DNA from: Monodelphis domestica
Lineage: Eukaryota > Chordata > Mammalia > Didelphimorphia > Didelphidae
Assembly: GCF_027887165.1 (NCBI RefSeq)
Contig: NC_077234.1
Span: 169,792,388 to 169,856,387, forward strand
Length of the DNA: 64,000 nt
Direction of reading: 5' to 3'
In this document: positions 1-11,902 of the stretch, piece after piece
Layout: each line of letters starts with the position of its first letter
Numbering within the stretch: position 1 is the first letter of the stretch
Position numbers and translations under genes: made by a program
The notes under the pieces: generated by a model
The model's database searches: none
What the model was told of the DNA's origin: nothing
What the model saw: the letters and a program-made list of their open reading frames with translations, nothing else

Positions 1-1975
1 AAATTTGCAGGATACAAAATAAACCCGCTTAAGTCATCAGCATTTCTATATATTTCCAACACAGCTCAGCAGCAAGAATTAGAAAGAGAAATCCCATTCA
101 AAATCAACTTAGACAAAATAAAATACTTAGGAATCTATCTGCCGAGACAAACACAGGAACTATATCAACACAACTACAAAACACTCTCCACACTATTAAA
201 ACTAGACTTGAGCGATGGGAAAAACATTAATTGTTCATGGGTAGGACAAGCCAATATAATAAAAATGACCATCCTACCCAAACTTATTTATTTAGTGCTA
301 TACCCATTGAACTTCCAAAATTTTTTTTTACTGAATTAGAAGAAACCATAACAAAGTTCATTTGAAAGAACAAAGGATCAAGGATATCTAGGGAAATCAT
401 GAAAAAAAAAATACAAAGGAAGGAGGCCTTGCAGTCCCAGATCTCAAACTCTATTATAAAGCAGTGGTCATCAAAACAATTTGGTACTGGCTAAGAGACA
501 GAAAGGAGGATCAGTGGAATAGACTTGGAGTAAGTTACCTTAGCAAGACAGTATATGACAAACCCAAAGTCCCCAGCTTCTGGGACAAAAACCCACTATT
601 TGACAAAAACTGTTGGAATAACTGGAAGACAGTGTGGAACAGATTAGTTCTGTATCTACACCTCACACCCTACACCAAGATAAACTCAGAATGGGTGAAT
701 GACTTGAACATAAAGAAGGAAACTATAAATAAATTAGGCAAAAACAGAATAGTATACATGTCAGACCTGTGGGAAGGGAAAGACTTTAAAACCAAGCAAG
801 ACATAGAAAGAGTCACAGAATGTAAAATAAACAATTTTGATTACATCAAATTAAAAAGATTTTGTACAAACAAAATCAATGTAACCAAAATGAGAAGGGA
901 AGCAACAAATTGGGAAATAATTTTCATAACAAAAATCTCTGACAAAGGTCTAATTACTCAAATTTATAAAGAGCGAAATCAATTGTACAAAAAAATCAAG
1001 CCATTCTCCAATTGATAAATGGGCAAGGGACATGAACAGGCAGTTCTTAGCCAAAGAAATCAAAACTATTAATAAGCACATGAAAAAGTGTTCTACATCT
1101 CTTATAATCAGAGAGATGCAAATCAAAACAACTCTGAGGTTTAGCCAATCTATATTGGCTAACATGACAACAAAGGAAAGTAATTAATGTAGGAGGGGGT
1201 GTGGCAAAGGTGGGACATTAATTCATTGCTAGGGGAGTTGTGAATTGATCTAACCATTCTGGAAGACAATTTGGAACTATGCCCAAAGGGTGATAAAAGA
1301 CTGTCTGTCCTTTGATCCAGCCATAGCACTGCTGGGTTTGTACCCCAAAGAGATAATAAGGAAAAAGACTTGTACAAGAATGTTCATAGCTGTACTCTTT
1401 GAGGTGGCCAAAAACTGGAAAGTGAGGGAATGCCCTTCAATTCAGGAATGGCTGAACAAATTATGGTATATGTTGGTGATGGAATACTATTGTGCTAAAA
1501 GGAATAATAAAGTGGAGGAATTCTATGGAGCCTGGAACAACCTCCAGGAAGTGATGTAGAGCAAAAGGAACAGTACCAGGAAAACATTGTACACAGAGAC
1601 TGATATATTGTGGTACAATCTAATGTAATGGATTTTTCCATTAGTGTCAATGCACTGTCCTTGGACAATCTGCATGGACCTAGGTGAAAAAACACCATCC
1701 ACAAGCAGAGGACTAATTGTGGAAGTAAAAACACCAAGGAAAAGCAACTGCTGGACTACATGGGTTAAGCGGACATGATTGAGGAGAGACTCTAAATGAA
1801 CACCCTAATGCAAAGACCAACAACATGGAAATGGGTTAGAATCAAGGACACATGTGATACCCAGTGGAATCACGCGTCTGCTATGGGAGGGGGGGAGGAA
1901 AAGAAAATGATCTTTGTTTCCAAGGAATAATGTTTGAAAATGAACAAATAAAATAATGTTTAAAAGTAAAAAAAA
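1..1975 (+). mobile_element. L1 LINE, 3' part (ORF2 C-terminus, 3' UTR, A-rich tail)
   Basis: This is the 3' third of an L1 retrotransposon whose 5' part lies outside the window. It aligns by eye along its whole length with the full-length L1 copy at 27210-29190, including the polyadenylation region and A-rich tail at about 1950-1990. The ORF2 C-terminal region (positions 1 to about 1560) is broken by frameshifts: readable pieces are 464-1015 and 1290-1559, in different frames. ORF2 normally encodes the endonuclease/reverse transcriptase; only the region after the RT domain is present here. It is a dead copy. The family assignment is firm. Confidence 0.93.
464..1559 (+). pseudogene. L1 ORF2 C-terminal pseudogene fragments
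   Basis: Two blocks match the C-terminal region of L1 ORF2. The block at 464-1015 (183 codons) matches the post-RT segment, with the conserved wording around WYWLRDRKEDQWNRLG. The block at 1290-1559 matches the extreme C-terminus (FDPAIALLGLYPKE, CPSIQEWLNKLWYMLVMEYY). They are separated by stops and a deletion near 1140-1170. No RT catalytic motif is included, so no activity is possible. Host-gene coding is excluded because the same text recurs at 27671-28838 in this window. Confidence 0.88.
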
Positions 1976-2040
1976 TAAGAAAAAAAAGAAATTATACCCT
2001 TATCAGAGGAACCTTCTTCAAATATCCACCCCCCCAAGTT

Positions 2041-2270
2041 ACTTGCTTCTCTCTCTTTTTTTTTTTAAACCCTTACCTTCCATCTTGGAGTCAATACTGT
2101 GTATTGGTTCCAAGGCAGAAGAGTGGTAAGGATTAGGCAATGGGGGTCAAGTGACTTGCCCAGGGTCACACAGCTGAGAGGTGTATGAGTCCAGATTTGA
2201 ACCCAGGACCTTCTGTTTCTAGGCCTGACTCTCAATCCACTGAGCTACCTAGCTGCCTCCACTTGCTTCT
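2041..2270 (-). mobile_element. tRNA-derived CORE-SINE (marsupial type), complete with TSD
   Basis: A SINE in minus orientation: a T-run at about 2057-2067 is the antisense of its A tail, and the tRNA-like head lies at about 2250-2260. On the minus strand it shows a pol III B-box-like GGTTCAAATCTG and the CORE motif (ctgtgtgaccctgggcaagtc). A 10-bp direct repeat, ACTTGCTTCT, flanks it at 2041-2050 and 2261-2270, the hallmark of L1-driven insertion. Related copies lie at 33957, 37232 and 58855. Confidence 0.9.
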
Positions 2271-3224
2271 ATTTTAATTCTAGCTGCACTGGTTTTATTT
2301 GTGAGAAAATGTTTTATTTTTATATAATCAAAAATTTTCATTTTACCTTCTGGGGAATCTGTTATCCTTTATTTGATCTTGAAATCTTTTACGATCTATA
2401 GATCTAAAAGTTTGTCTGGCTATTATATATTATATACCTAATCTTTTCTGCAAATCAACCCATTTTCTTAATCAGTCCCAAATTATTTCGATGATTATCT
2501 TTTGGAGTTTTAGAGTCATATTGAAAAAAATAATTCAGATACAGGAAACTGAGGTTGAATTTAAAAATTAGCTCTGTAGGAATAGTATATGAGAGTTTAA
2601 TTTCAGAATGAGCTAAGGCTGGAGGATTGGTGGTAAGAGTAATATAAACAGATGAATGGGCTCATGACTTGGGATAAAAAATGATGATAATGAATGATGG
2701 AGAGAAGTCAGAATTATTCCATATGGAGTTATGGCCATGACAGACTGGGCCAGCGTTTTTTGTTAGTCTGGTGCTATTCCATACTTTTCCCCTCTCATTG
2801 ACTTAGATGAAAGTATAAATAGTATGCTTATGAGAATTTTCACATAATTGAAATTGGAAAGAAATAGCAAATTGAATAACAAAGCAAATATTTAAATTCT
2901 CACTGAGCTAGAACATTGAGATATATCCAATAAAAAGATGTTCATAGGTGTGGTAGGCAATTGGTGCTGTGTAGGAAAAACTGGTAGCTGGTATTGACTT
3001 CTTTTTCTTTTAAGAAAAGGTGCAGAAATAAATTCTTCTTCCTGACCACATCTATATCTATTCACTGGAGCCACCTCTGGAGAGGGCCTTTTCTTTGATC
3101 AGTACTGTCTTTCCTACTCCTTCCTCTCTCCATCAAGAGATAAGAATATGAGTGTTGCCTAGCATCAGCTGCCAGCTTTCACATTTATAGTTAGGAGGCA
3201 CCATAAATGAATGATTAGCTTCTC
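2271..3224. other. No recognisable feature
   Basis: AT-rich sequence between the SINE and the old L1 fragment. The longest open frame (2892-3074, minus, 60 codons) resembles nothing I recognise. I see no repeat, RNA gene or regulatory signature that I could defend. Confidence 0.5.
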
Positions 3225-3373
3225 CTAAAAGAAACTCTAGGTTCTGTATTAAATTCTGCTTTGCATAGAAGATGGACAGTAGTATGGAAGAAATTAGATT
3301 AGATTAGTATAGCTTCTACCCTTTCTACCAAGATAAGTTCTAAAGGAATACATGAGTTAGCTATAAAAGTCCA
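3225..3373 (+). mobile_element. Old L1 ORF2 fragment, left half (split by provirus)
   Basis: Degenerate match to the ORF2 C-terminal region of the L1 at about 27790-27900, with the 'ctaccaagataagttctaaa' stretch as the clearest anchor. The match resumes at 13894, directly after the provirus and its duplicated target. The two halves are therefore one old L1 interrupted by the retroviral integration. Confidence 0.7.
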
Positions 3374-3825
3374 TGTCAGAGACCACCAGGGACCACCTGG
3401 CTGGGGGTCCCAAAGGATAAGAATGGAGGCTCAGGAGGACAGAAGGCAAGCACGTGGCAAGTTTATTGATCAGAGCTAGTGGTATATAGGGCAACGTTAC
3501 ATAAGCTAAAGAATTAGGTAATCTTTTTGCATGGACAATGGTCAGTAATGATTTACAACCTTAGTACAATGACTTAGTTTACTTCACCAAAGCTTACACA
3601 GAGTTTTCTAGAGGATGATAAATCACAGGCAAATATGTAACCATCTAGCCCAGATTCTCAGGGAAATATTTGCTTCAGTGGGTTTGTCAAGAATAGCCAG
3701 TTATTAGCAAGGACAGTGCCGGGGAGAAGGGGTTTAGAAAGGGTTTGGGGGGTGCTACGTGACTGATTCTGGCCAGACCATGGCTTTCATTTTGCTGGGG
3801 TCCACTCTTACTACTGGGGGCTATA
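3374..3825 (-). repeat. 3' LTR of the betaretrovirus-like provirus
   Basis: 452 bp, closely matching 13441-13887 along its length, with a few small indels. I judge identity at roughly the mid-80s percent by eye. On the minus strand it contains AATAAA (antisense of 'tttattga' near 3460), the expected polyadenylation signal upstream of the LTR 3' end. Confidence 0.88.
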
Positions 3826-5607
3826 TCGGCTCTTTTAAAATTATAAATGAAAGCAAGGTAAGTGAGTGTGTGATTTGCATGAATTGTGTAAGGCTAAAAA
3901 GCTAAATTCCAATTCTATTTGCTTGGAAATGGGGCTTTTGAAATTTCACTTTTTACTAGGGCCTTTTTCAGAGTGGGTTTCAGGGGATGCTGTTCATGCT
4001 GATCATAGTGAGTTGTCATAGGCAGATGAAGAAAAGGAGATTTTGTATTTCTCCACGGTTTCAATATAGGAGCTGAGATGACTTTTACTCAGAAATTTTT
4101 GGCCTCAAATCAGGTGGTCCAGTCCTAGGGTTACTAAGATTGCCTCCCCAACAAGGCTTTTCCTCTGAGCTTTTTGCATAGCCTTAGTTGGATTGTTAGG
4201 CTTGTTTTGATTTCCATGGAGACTCAAGGTCCTTTTACCTTTATGACAGGCATTAGCTATCATAGATGAGAGAGCTACTCACTCTTATTAGCCCAATTCT
4301 GTTAATATTCAATTCTTCATTCCATAAGCCAAGCAAATATTAACTTCTCCTTTACTTGTCAGTCAAATTTGTTTAATTTTCTAAGTGTCCATGCTATTAT
4401 GCTGCTAAGGATTATGTTCGGTTATGGAGTAAGATGCTAGGGTCTAGTATGTATCTTTTCTTCCTAATAAAATCTGTAATAAGTGTTTGGTTTAAAATGT
4501 TTGTGCTAAGTCTTTTAAATTGTCAATTAAATGTGGGTTGATTATGCTGCACCATCTTCCCATAAAACAAGTGTGAGGTTAACTTTTGTTTAAGTACCAA
4601 GGTTTGGGAGTATAACGTATGGAACGATTGTGATCAGTTATAGAGATAAAAGAAGGGGAAATACATTTTCAAACCTTACAATTTATACAGAAATAATTAT
4701 ACCTAATATCAGAATACAAGGCTGTACCTTATTTATAAGTTACATTTTTCAAGGTAGCTGGGCAACAATAGTAATAATTGGACTGAGTTTAGTATCAATA
4801 TGAGCTGTTCTTTTGGCTTCTTTTCAAGTCAATTTGACTTTGGTGACTCGGGTCTTCAGAGTGGTCATCTGGGCTTCTCATATTCACTGTTCCTGAAAGG
4901 TTCTCTGCTATAGGTGTTCATTTCCTGTGTAAATAAATGCAAAACCTCAACCCAATAGTAAAGCTTTGAGTCTCATGTTAAATAGTTTTTGTTTCTTTAG
5001 ATAGACTATAATATTGGTAAATCCGCCCCCCCCCCCCGTCCTTTTTTTGAATGTGTATTTTAATGAGTAAACTATGATGGATTATTGAGTTGAGCTTTTT
5101 AGAGAAAGGGCCATGAGTTTTGGGAAAAGTGGGCAGTGTTTTTGGCCTCTCAAAACTGTTTCCTGCTGAATTGGGGTGACTTGGATGATGTGCTCTCTGT
5201 AGATGATTTTCTCATGGTCCAGTCTCTATCTAAAAGGACCTAGTTTGGAAATGTAAGCCAATTATATTGTTTTAATAATTTTGAATTAAGTTTTCACTAA
5301 CACCAGTTTGATTAATGGTAGGTTGAACTCACAGTTGTTTAAAGAAGCTTTTTCACTCTTGGGTAAACACTGAGTTAGATTTATGGCTTTGACTAGCTAG
5401 GGAAGTTTGAGTGTAATAGTTTGTAAGCAGGAGCTGGATATATGGTAACAAGGTACAAAGTATAACTTATTCTGGAATATTCTAAGTCTTGCACAATAAA
5501 AATATTCCTTCCAACATTTAGGAAACATTTCTACATAATTGATTAAATTTTACCAATAATATGCGAATCTAAGATTCGTGGTATTTCATTTATTATCTCA
5601 TATACAC
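3826..5607 (-). other. Proviral 3' internal region, env expected but not readable
   Basis: In the provirus orientation this interval lies directly upstream of the 3' LTR, where env belongs. Minus-strand frames are riddled with stops. A short stretch around 4480-4580 weakly resembles the ectodomain of a retroviral transmembrane subunit, but I cannot confirm it. A run of C occurs at 5024-5037. No intact reading frame is present. Confidence 0.35.
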
Positions 5608-6181
5608 TGTGAAGGGTTAAATTTTTTGGGGGTAGGAGTTTGAACAAAGCCAGCGCACAGTTTATTAAATGCAAAACACTTAGTTTATTATTAGGAAATA
5701 TGAATAGGAAATAGGAAGGAGGAAAGTGAAAGTAATCTTACAATATCTTGTAACTATACCCCAGATCCCAGTCATAACTAAATTTCTCTAGAAAACTAAA
5801 TCTATCTGCCTCAGATGGCAGTGTCTTCTGCTTGGCTGAAGACCTTACGTACTCTCCCACTCTCACTATATAATCATATAACCACTATCTATCTACCCTA
5901 TTAATTAATAATTAATAAAGCTATTAAGGCCTTAGTTCCATTCTCAGTCTAGAGAACATGTTAGCAGAGAGAGTCCTAGCAATATAACCTCTCCCCAGGA
6001 GATTCAGAGACCAAAAGCCCTTTCCAAAAGTCTCCAACTCACTCTCTCCCCTCTACCACACCCTTTTAACTGTCAGTAACTGACAAGCGACACAGCAGGG
6101 GGTCTCTTACTGAAAAAATATTATTGCTCCTTTTCCTCTGAGATATAAAAAAGGGAGAAATTGATAAAAACTCTCTTAACA
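5608..6181 (-). repeat. Probable nested LTR (solo), minus strand
   Basis: About 574 bp with TG...CA-type ends on the minus strand (starts TGTTAAGAGAG, ends TTAACCCTTCACA). Two AATAAA signals lie about 35-75 bp from the 3' end, in the arrangement of an LTR R/U5 region. It differs from the host provirus LTR. I could not find a matching target duplication, so the right-hand boundary is uncertain. Confidence 0.45.
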
Positions 6182-9100
6182 ACCCTTAGGACAGAGAAGA
6201 GGTACATAGTTTGCATATTTCATTTGTTCACATAGCATACATATTTTGCTTTTACACATAATTACACATTGACAAATTATATTTTAATGCATGTTAATCT
6301 TTAATGGCATTTCACAAGAACAGATTAATAATATTTGAACTTTTTCCCTTAATATCTTAATTTTTACATTTTGATCTCAATTCCAGTTTTCTCAAATAAG
6401 CTTTTAGGAAGAGTCAGATAATCAATACAATATGCATCATTTGACTAAGACTTAGTGTCTTAAAGTTTAATTTTAAGCTTCCACAATAGATGATAATTTT
6501 TGCCCTTTGTAAACTTTTTTGAAATGAAGATAAACATTTAAGATTGAACCAATTTTTTTTGGGGGGGGGTATAGGACATGCCAGCATTTTCTAACTTCGG
6601 AATTTAATAAAATTTTTGGAAGTTTAGAAAACTTTAGAAAGTTGTAATAATTTGTAGGCATTAACTATCTCTTTCCCCCCTTATTTCTTCTTCATTTACA
6701 TAAGTAATCCTAAAATTTTTATATTATACCAATTCTTTTTGATATTTTACATTTCTTCATCACTTATTAGTGACATCTGTGGTTTCCCCTTTTTATTTTA
6801 TATTTGCATTCCAATTGTGTTGAATTAGGGAAACTTACATTTTTTGAACAATATTATGGATGTTATAAAATTGATATTGACTTATTCATTTTTATACTTT
6901 ACAGAGCTTGAGTTGCTACAAGTTTCTTAAGTAATTATATACACGAGTGCTCACTGTACTTCTGTACACAGTTCAGAAACATTGCTTTCTTGGTAACTGT
7001 CTGAAAGTTGTTTAACTGGCTTTCTTGGATCACATTCTGAAATCATTTGTGATTTTCAAAAATGCATACCTCAGTATTTAACCTTTAACAATATTCAATT
7101 TGGGGATCAAATAATCCTTTTTCCTTCCCTTATCCTTCCCTATGTTTCTTTCCTCATGGCTAGTGAGCAATGAAAGGTGAAATGTTTGGCAGATTAATTT
7201 ATTTAACTCTTGCTTTAATAGGAGCAGAGAGTAAGATTTTTTTTTTACTTAATAACATTAAACTAATGTTTAGAAAACACAAGATTGCTAATATAGTTTC
7301 CTGAATTTTCCAAACAATCTCTTGTCTTTTTTCCCATTGCTCCTAGGATAATGAGACAAAATGAGAAAGGTAGAGAGATACAAAGGATCTCTTTTTAACT
7401 TTCAATATTTTTCTTTTCAATATTTTTAACTTTTTAACTTTCAATATTTTTCAACTATAAAATACCCCTGTTATCCTTTGGGAGACCAGTCTCTCTGAAA
7501 GGATTATGGAAACATAACTAACATAAATTGCAATAATTTGTGGATAAAAGAAAAAGAGAACAAAATCAATGATTACTAGATGCATAGACAAAAAGCTAAG
7601 TTAGGGGAAGTCCCCTTTGGAATAAAAGTTTACATTCAAAATAAATGCATTCAACCCCCCAAAGTTCACTCTGGATCTTTTGGTGTAGCATGTGGTCTCT
7701 GCAAGCATCTTCAGGTGCCATCTCCAAACAGTTCACTTTCTGGATTCAGAGAGGTAGGCTCTTGTTCTAAATTGGGCTCAAATTCAAATCAAAGTTCACA
7801 ATAATAACATAGTCCCTCCTGATGAGTATAATAACAAACAGAGGAATCACTCGGGGATGAATGGATGAGTTATGAGGTATATGAATCAATTGGTAAAAGA
7901 AAATAAAAAACATAAAAAAATATCCAAATAAAGAGAGAAAAGATACTTGTTGATGAAATATAAAATATCAGTCTTATGTCTAAAAAATATAAGTAAAGGA
8001 AAAACAAACCTATAACACATTCTTGAATTAGGGCCCAATTAAAATGATTTAAGCAATTATGCACTTACCCAATCAGAATTACAGAAAGTTTGCCACTCTA
8101 TGAAAGACAGAAAAGGGACTAGATTATGGGAGCCAGGTAGGAGATAAAGTGAGGTGCTTTATATAATAATGTAGGATGAGGAAGACCTGCCTCTTACATA
8201 TGTCAAACCACTACAACCTTGAACCCCAAACAAGTTCAAGTCCCTTTGTGTTGGCTCAAAATTTCATTAATCCCACTGGAATTGGTTGGTCTCTTTGACC
8301 TTGTGCTCTATTGAATGCACTATGCAGGTAACTTTGTGCTACTTTGGCAGTGGCTCTTTTTGTATTCACTTCTCCTGAAATCAGACAGAATCATTAAGCA
8401 AAATCCCATAATTTTTTTTTTACACATCAATGGCAACATTTTTATAGTCTAAAGCTTTTTTGGAGGGTATGCATTGGCATTAGGGCAAATGTATTTTAAA
8501 CTTATATTACTGCAAAATTAAAAAAAAGTTAAAGAAAATCTTCTCAATACTGGTGACATGTGCTTCAAATACAAAAAGGAGAGAAAAATAAAACTCAAAT
8601 ACTATATTGCATATAAAGGAAAAACAATAATAAAAATTGTTTTTAAAAACATCAACAATATAGCTTATAATCAGTAACACACTTTGTCAGCCAAGTTGAG
8701 GTAGAATACAAAGGTTTCTCACCCAAAAATGAGATCCAGTTTCTTTTTAACTTGGCCATGAACCACTGTGTGAGTACAAATGATTTTCACAAAGTAACAT
8801 TTATAAAACAGTAGTACAATAGATAATGCACATTTAAAGAAAGTACCAAAATCTCCCAAATTCACAATAGCCCAGTTAATGACAATAGCAAACAAAACAC
8901 ACTATCATATAGGATTCACATGAGTTGCTGTATAGCCACTTGCTGTATGATATTTATAAAACCTTAGAAGCTAATGGATGCTTGTCACAAGTTTTAAACG
9001 TATAGCAAATCTTTCAACCTTGGCAAAGATAATTTTAACAAAGTCTATTACTGCCATTATTTAAAAATTTGGCAGAAGAGTCTAGGAAAAAAACACAAAC

Positions 9101-9427
9101 CTCTATACTCCTGATGAAAATCTTTTGGGGTCTGAAACATCAACAAGAAATCTAAATTATTCTGGTGGAAGTAGATTAAACTGAAGAATTAAAAAACCAT
9201 GCAGAACCTTATTTTGGTCTCATGCTTTGTATAAAACTTTCATGGCAGAAACTTCTATTTTGTTCTCTACCTTTAATGCAACATTCCTTTTAATATATAA
9301 GCTACTAGTTATCTAAAAATTATTTCTGAAGATCCCTTAAAACTAATTTAAACTCTTAGCTCATTAAGTTCTCTAAAGGTTATATACGAGTTGTAACCAG
9401 TTTTTTGATGAAATCCATTCATCATCA
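6182..9427. other. AT-rich interior of the provirus, unassigned
   Basis: More than 3 kb lie between two proviral landmarks where pol would be expected. I see no reverse transcriptase, RNase H or integrase motif on either strand. Open frames are short (for example 7580-7804 plus and 7870-8064 minus) and match nothing I recognise. It may be decayed pol/env or a nested element of a family I cannot name. Confidence 0.4.
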
Positions 9428-10025
9428 TCTATATGACAATTAGTAGTAGTCTCTCGGTAACCGAGGATGACGATTGTCTTTGTGCGTTTTCATCTATGGT
9501 GTATAGATGAGTGTGCACAAAGACACTTGTGCGTGAAGGAGATTTAAGTGGAAAAGCCGATGCACAGAGACAGTCCCACTCTCTCGGCGTTGGAAGCCTA
9601 TGTCCAGTGGCACGAAAAATCGTTACACCTGGAGACTTCCTCAGCTGCATTGGATGGCCGTGTTGTCCTTTGTGCTCCAACACGCCCTAAGCACTCCACA
9701 GTGCTTTGCTGCATCACCCTCTCAGCCTTTGAACCTTCTTATTGGTTTCTTCTGCCTGTTCCGCCGAAGCAGTCTTCACATGCTGGGTGAGCAAAGCTCT
9801 GGTTCACCAGGGGTCGACAACCCAATGGCTACCCTCACAAGGTTTAGCCGGCCTGTCGAAGCTGTTGCCTGGGGTGTGGCCACTGCCACATGCTAGCAGC
9901 TACTGGGAGCCACAAGTGAGAGCTTGGTGTCAGGTGGGGGTCAGAGGCTGGAGAGCTGCCCTAGGAGGGCACGACAAGCCCTCCATACCAGAGATACTAC
10001 CCCTCCCTGAGCACCCTATACACCT
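9428..10025. other. GC-rich island of unknown origin inside the provirus
   Basis: About 600 bp that is visibly richer in G+C and CpG than anything around it, with abrupt edges. Overlapping open frames occur on both strands (9429-9683 minus; 9548-9790, 9600-9896 and 9742-10041 plus). That is what high-GC non-coding DNA yields, and none shows a domain I know. The right edge abuts an L1 ORF2 fragment. It could be a promoter or leader of a mobile element, a transduced segment, or an unnamed repeat. Confidence 0.55.
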
Positions 10026-10105
10026 AACTATATGGCAATAAATATACCAACCTAGGTGATATGGATGCATATTTACAAAAATATAAATTGCCTACATTAA
10101 CAAAG
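10026..10105 (+). mobile_element. Short L1 ORF2 fragment
   Basis: About 80 bp closely match 26275-26350 of the full-length L1; 'ctaggtgatatggatg' is shared exactly. It begins where the GC-rich island ends, so the two may have arrived together as one chimeric insertion. Confidence 0.75.
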
Positions 10106-11379
10106 GCAAAAAGGAACAAAAGGCTGTATAAGCAACATGTGACCTTGATGGATCTAGTGACAATGTTTGGGCAGGTTGACTATGGGCTTATACAATGATA
10201 TTTTGTTCAGTTTGATCGTAGGGGAAAGGTACAAATCAAAATCATGTAACAGAATATATTGATAAGATAAATATATGAACTTAAAAAAAATAACCCTTAA
10301 AGCAATCAGTAAAATACAAGAAGCATTGACAGGGTACAGGCAGTGAATTTGAAAATCCTTTTCTCCAATTCTAATAGACGTCTTCTCTGTTATGGAGGAG
10401 AATAAATTTAAAATAGTTAGCCAGAAATAAACTTTCATATATCTTTAAGGTTCATTCCCCTCCCAAGTATTTATCATTGGTTTGCATTTCTTTTATCACC
10501 CCTCTGGAGTTCTTCATTCATGCACAGAGCAGAATCTTCATTCTGCATGTTGACAATATTTAAGATTTTCAAAGCTTTGTCAAAATATTGCAGTTTGGTC
10601 TGGAATTCAAGCAGTCTAACTTGTTGCTACATATTCTTAAGGAGAAGTAAATAAAGTGGAAAATATGCAATAAAAATAAAAACTTCCAGTGAAAGAATTA
10701 AACAAAGCCAGTGTAAGTTTGTCAGCTCTTCCAACTCAAACGTTGTTTCAGAGTTTCAAGCATGCTTCCTAAAAGCAGTATTTCTCAAGACAAAAAATAA
10801 AAAAAAAACCAGTGGAATGGATTTTATTTACAGGGTAAACAAAAAGGGCAAAAATTTGAAGGAGAATAATAGTGTATTTGCATATGAAGGACCCACTACC
10901 CCTGGTGTTTTGGGTAGTAGAGAAAAGATAATCTAAAATCCACTGATTTGGGCTATGTCCCCTCAAAATAAATGGCAGAGGAGTCCCCTTCCTGTGGAGA
11001 AATATCCTGAGTTGCAAGTCTCTCTCTGTCTTAGCCAGGAACCCAGGTTCAGCTTACGAATTTGGCTTAGAAACATGCTCAATAGCATGTTTTTTTTCTA
11101 TTCTATACTGCGTTTCCCTTCTGAAAATGACTAGGGTAGGCTGGAAAACCCACATGGGGTGGGAGTGGGGTGGCCAAAGGGATTGGGGGGTGGAAGGTTT
11201 TTTTTAATGCATCACCCTCTGTGGAAAAAAGGGACTTGGAATGTCAGGCTCTTGTGGTGGGTCTGGTCATGGCAAGAGGAGGCTGCAGGCTGGGTGGCAG
11301 AAGAAAATGCAGCTGCAAAATGTATATATTCTATCTTAAAAAAGATTTGAGAATTCTATCCTTTTGTGGTCAGACAAAT
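10106..11379. other. Proviral interior, unassigned
   Basis: AT-rich sequence with minus-strand open frames at 10154-10438 and 10769-11017 that carry no motif I can assign. In provirus order this is where pro/pol should start, but the catalytic boxes are not visible. Confidence 0.4.
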
Positions 11380-11619
11380 TGTGAGAATTAAAATTAATAT
11401 ACAATAATTCAAGTATTATATTTATAAGATTTATTAAAATAAAAACTAGAGTTAACAGGGAGCTAACGAATTGATGCTACAGTCTCAATAAAGAAGAGCA
11501 GAAAGAAGGAGGAGTCACAGAAAGTTATAGCCAATAACATAAAGATGCATGTAATCAAAGGTTAAAGGATGCTGGGAAATACAAAAGGAATTCTGGGGAA
11601 CATAGTCCTGGGGTTCAAG
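11380..11619 (-). repeat. Probable short nested LTR, minus strand
   Basis: 240 bp that on the minus strand start TGAACCCC and end CTCACA, with AATAAA about 60 bp before the 3' end. Its start coincides exactly with the point where the dUTPase-like frame (11902 downward) hits its stop, which supports a real insertion boundary. I found no second copy in the window and no clear target duplication. Confidence 0.42.
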
Positions 11620-11902
11620 ATTTTCCAAATATACAATACCTTGGGTATTTAGAGAGTGGGATGGTAGTTTGAGAATGAGTATAACCTTGTGAGGGTACTA
11701 TTAGAGGAATAATGGTTTTCTTTCTTCCCAGGTTAATTGAGAATTTAGTAATTGAAAATAGGAAGGGGGTAGAGGCCAAATCAAGGCAGGTGCTATTTGA
11801 GGCAGCTTGGGATAAATCTCTTATCATTTCCCTTTTCTTTTTGTTGGGGTTAGGACATCTGAGGGGGAGTTGCCTCTCATGTGTGATGGGGTTGTGGCCC
11901 AT
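11615..11902 (-). pseudogene. Retroviral dUTPase-like remnant (pro frame)
   Basis: A 95-codon minus-strand frame, shifted -1 relative to the gag frame of the same provirus. It contains a CLDLAS segment resembling the (G)LDL motif near the start of trimeric dUTPases, which betaretroviruses encode between nucleocapsid and protease. The later conserved dUTPase motifs are missing because the frame ends at a nested LTR. The identification rests on one short motif plus position and frame, so it is tentative. Confidence 0.42.

Noticed and set aside
9429-10041. Four overlapping open frames as a possible gene
   Set aside because: They overlap on both strands in high-GC DNA with no start context, splice sites or known domain.
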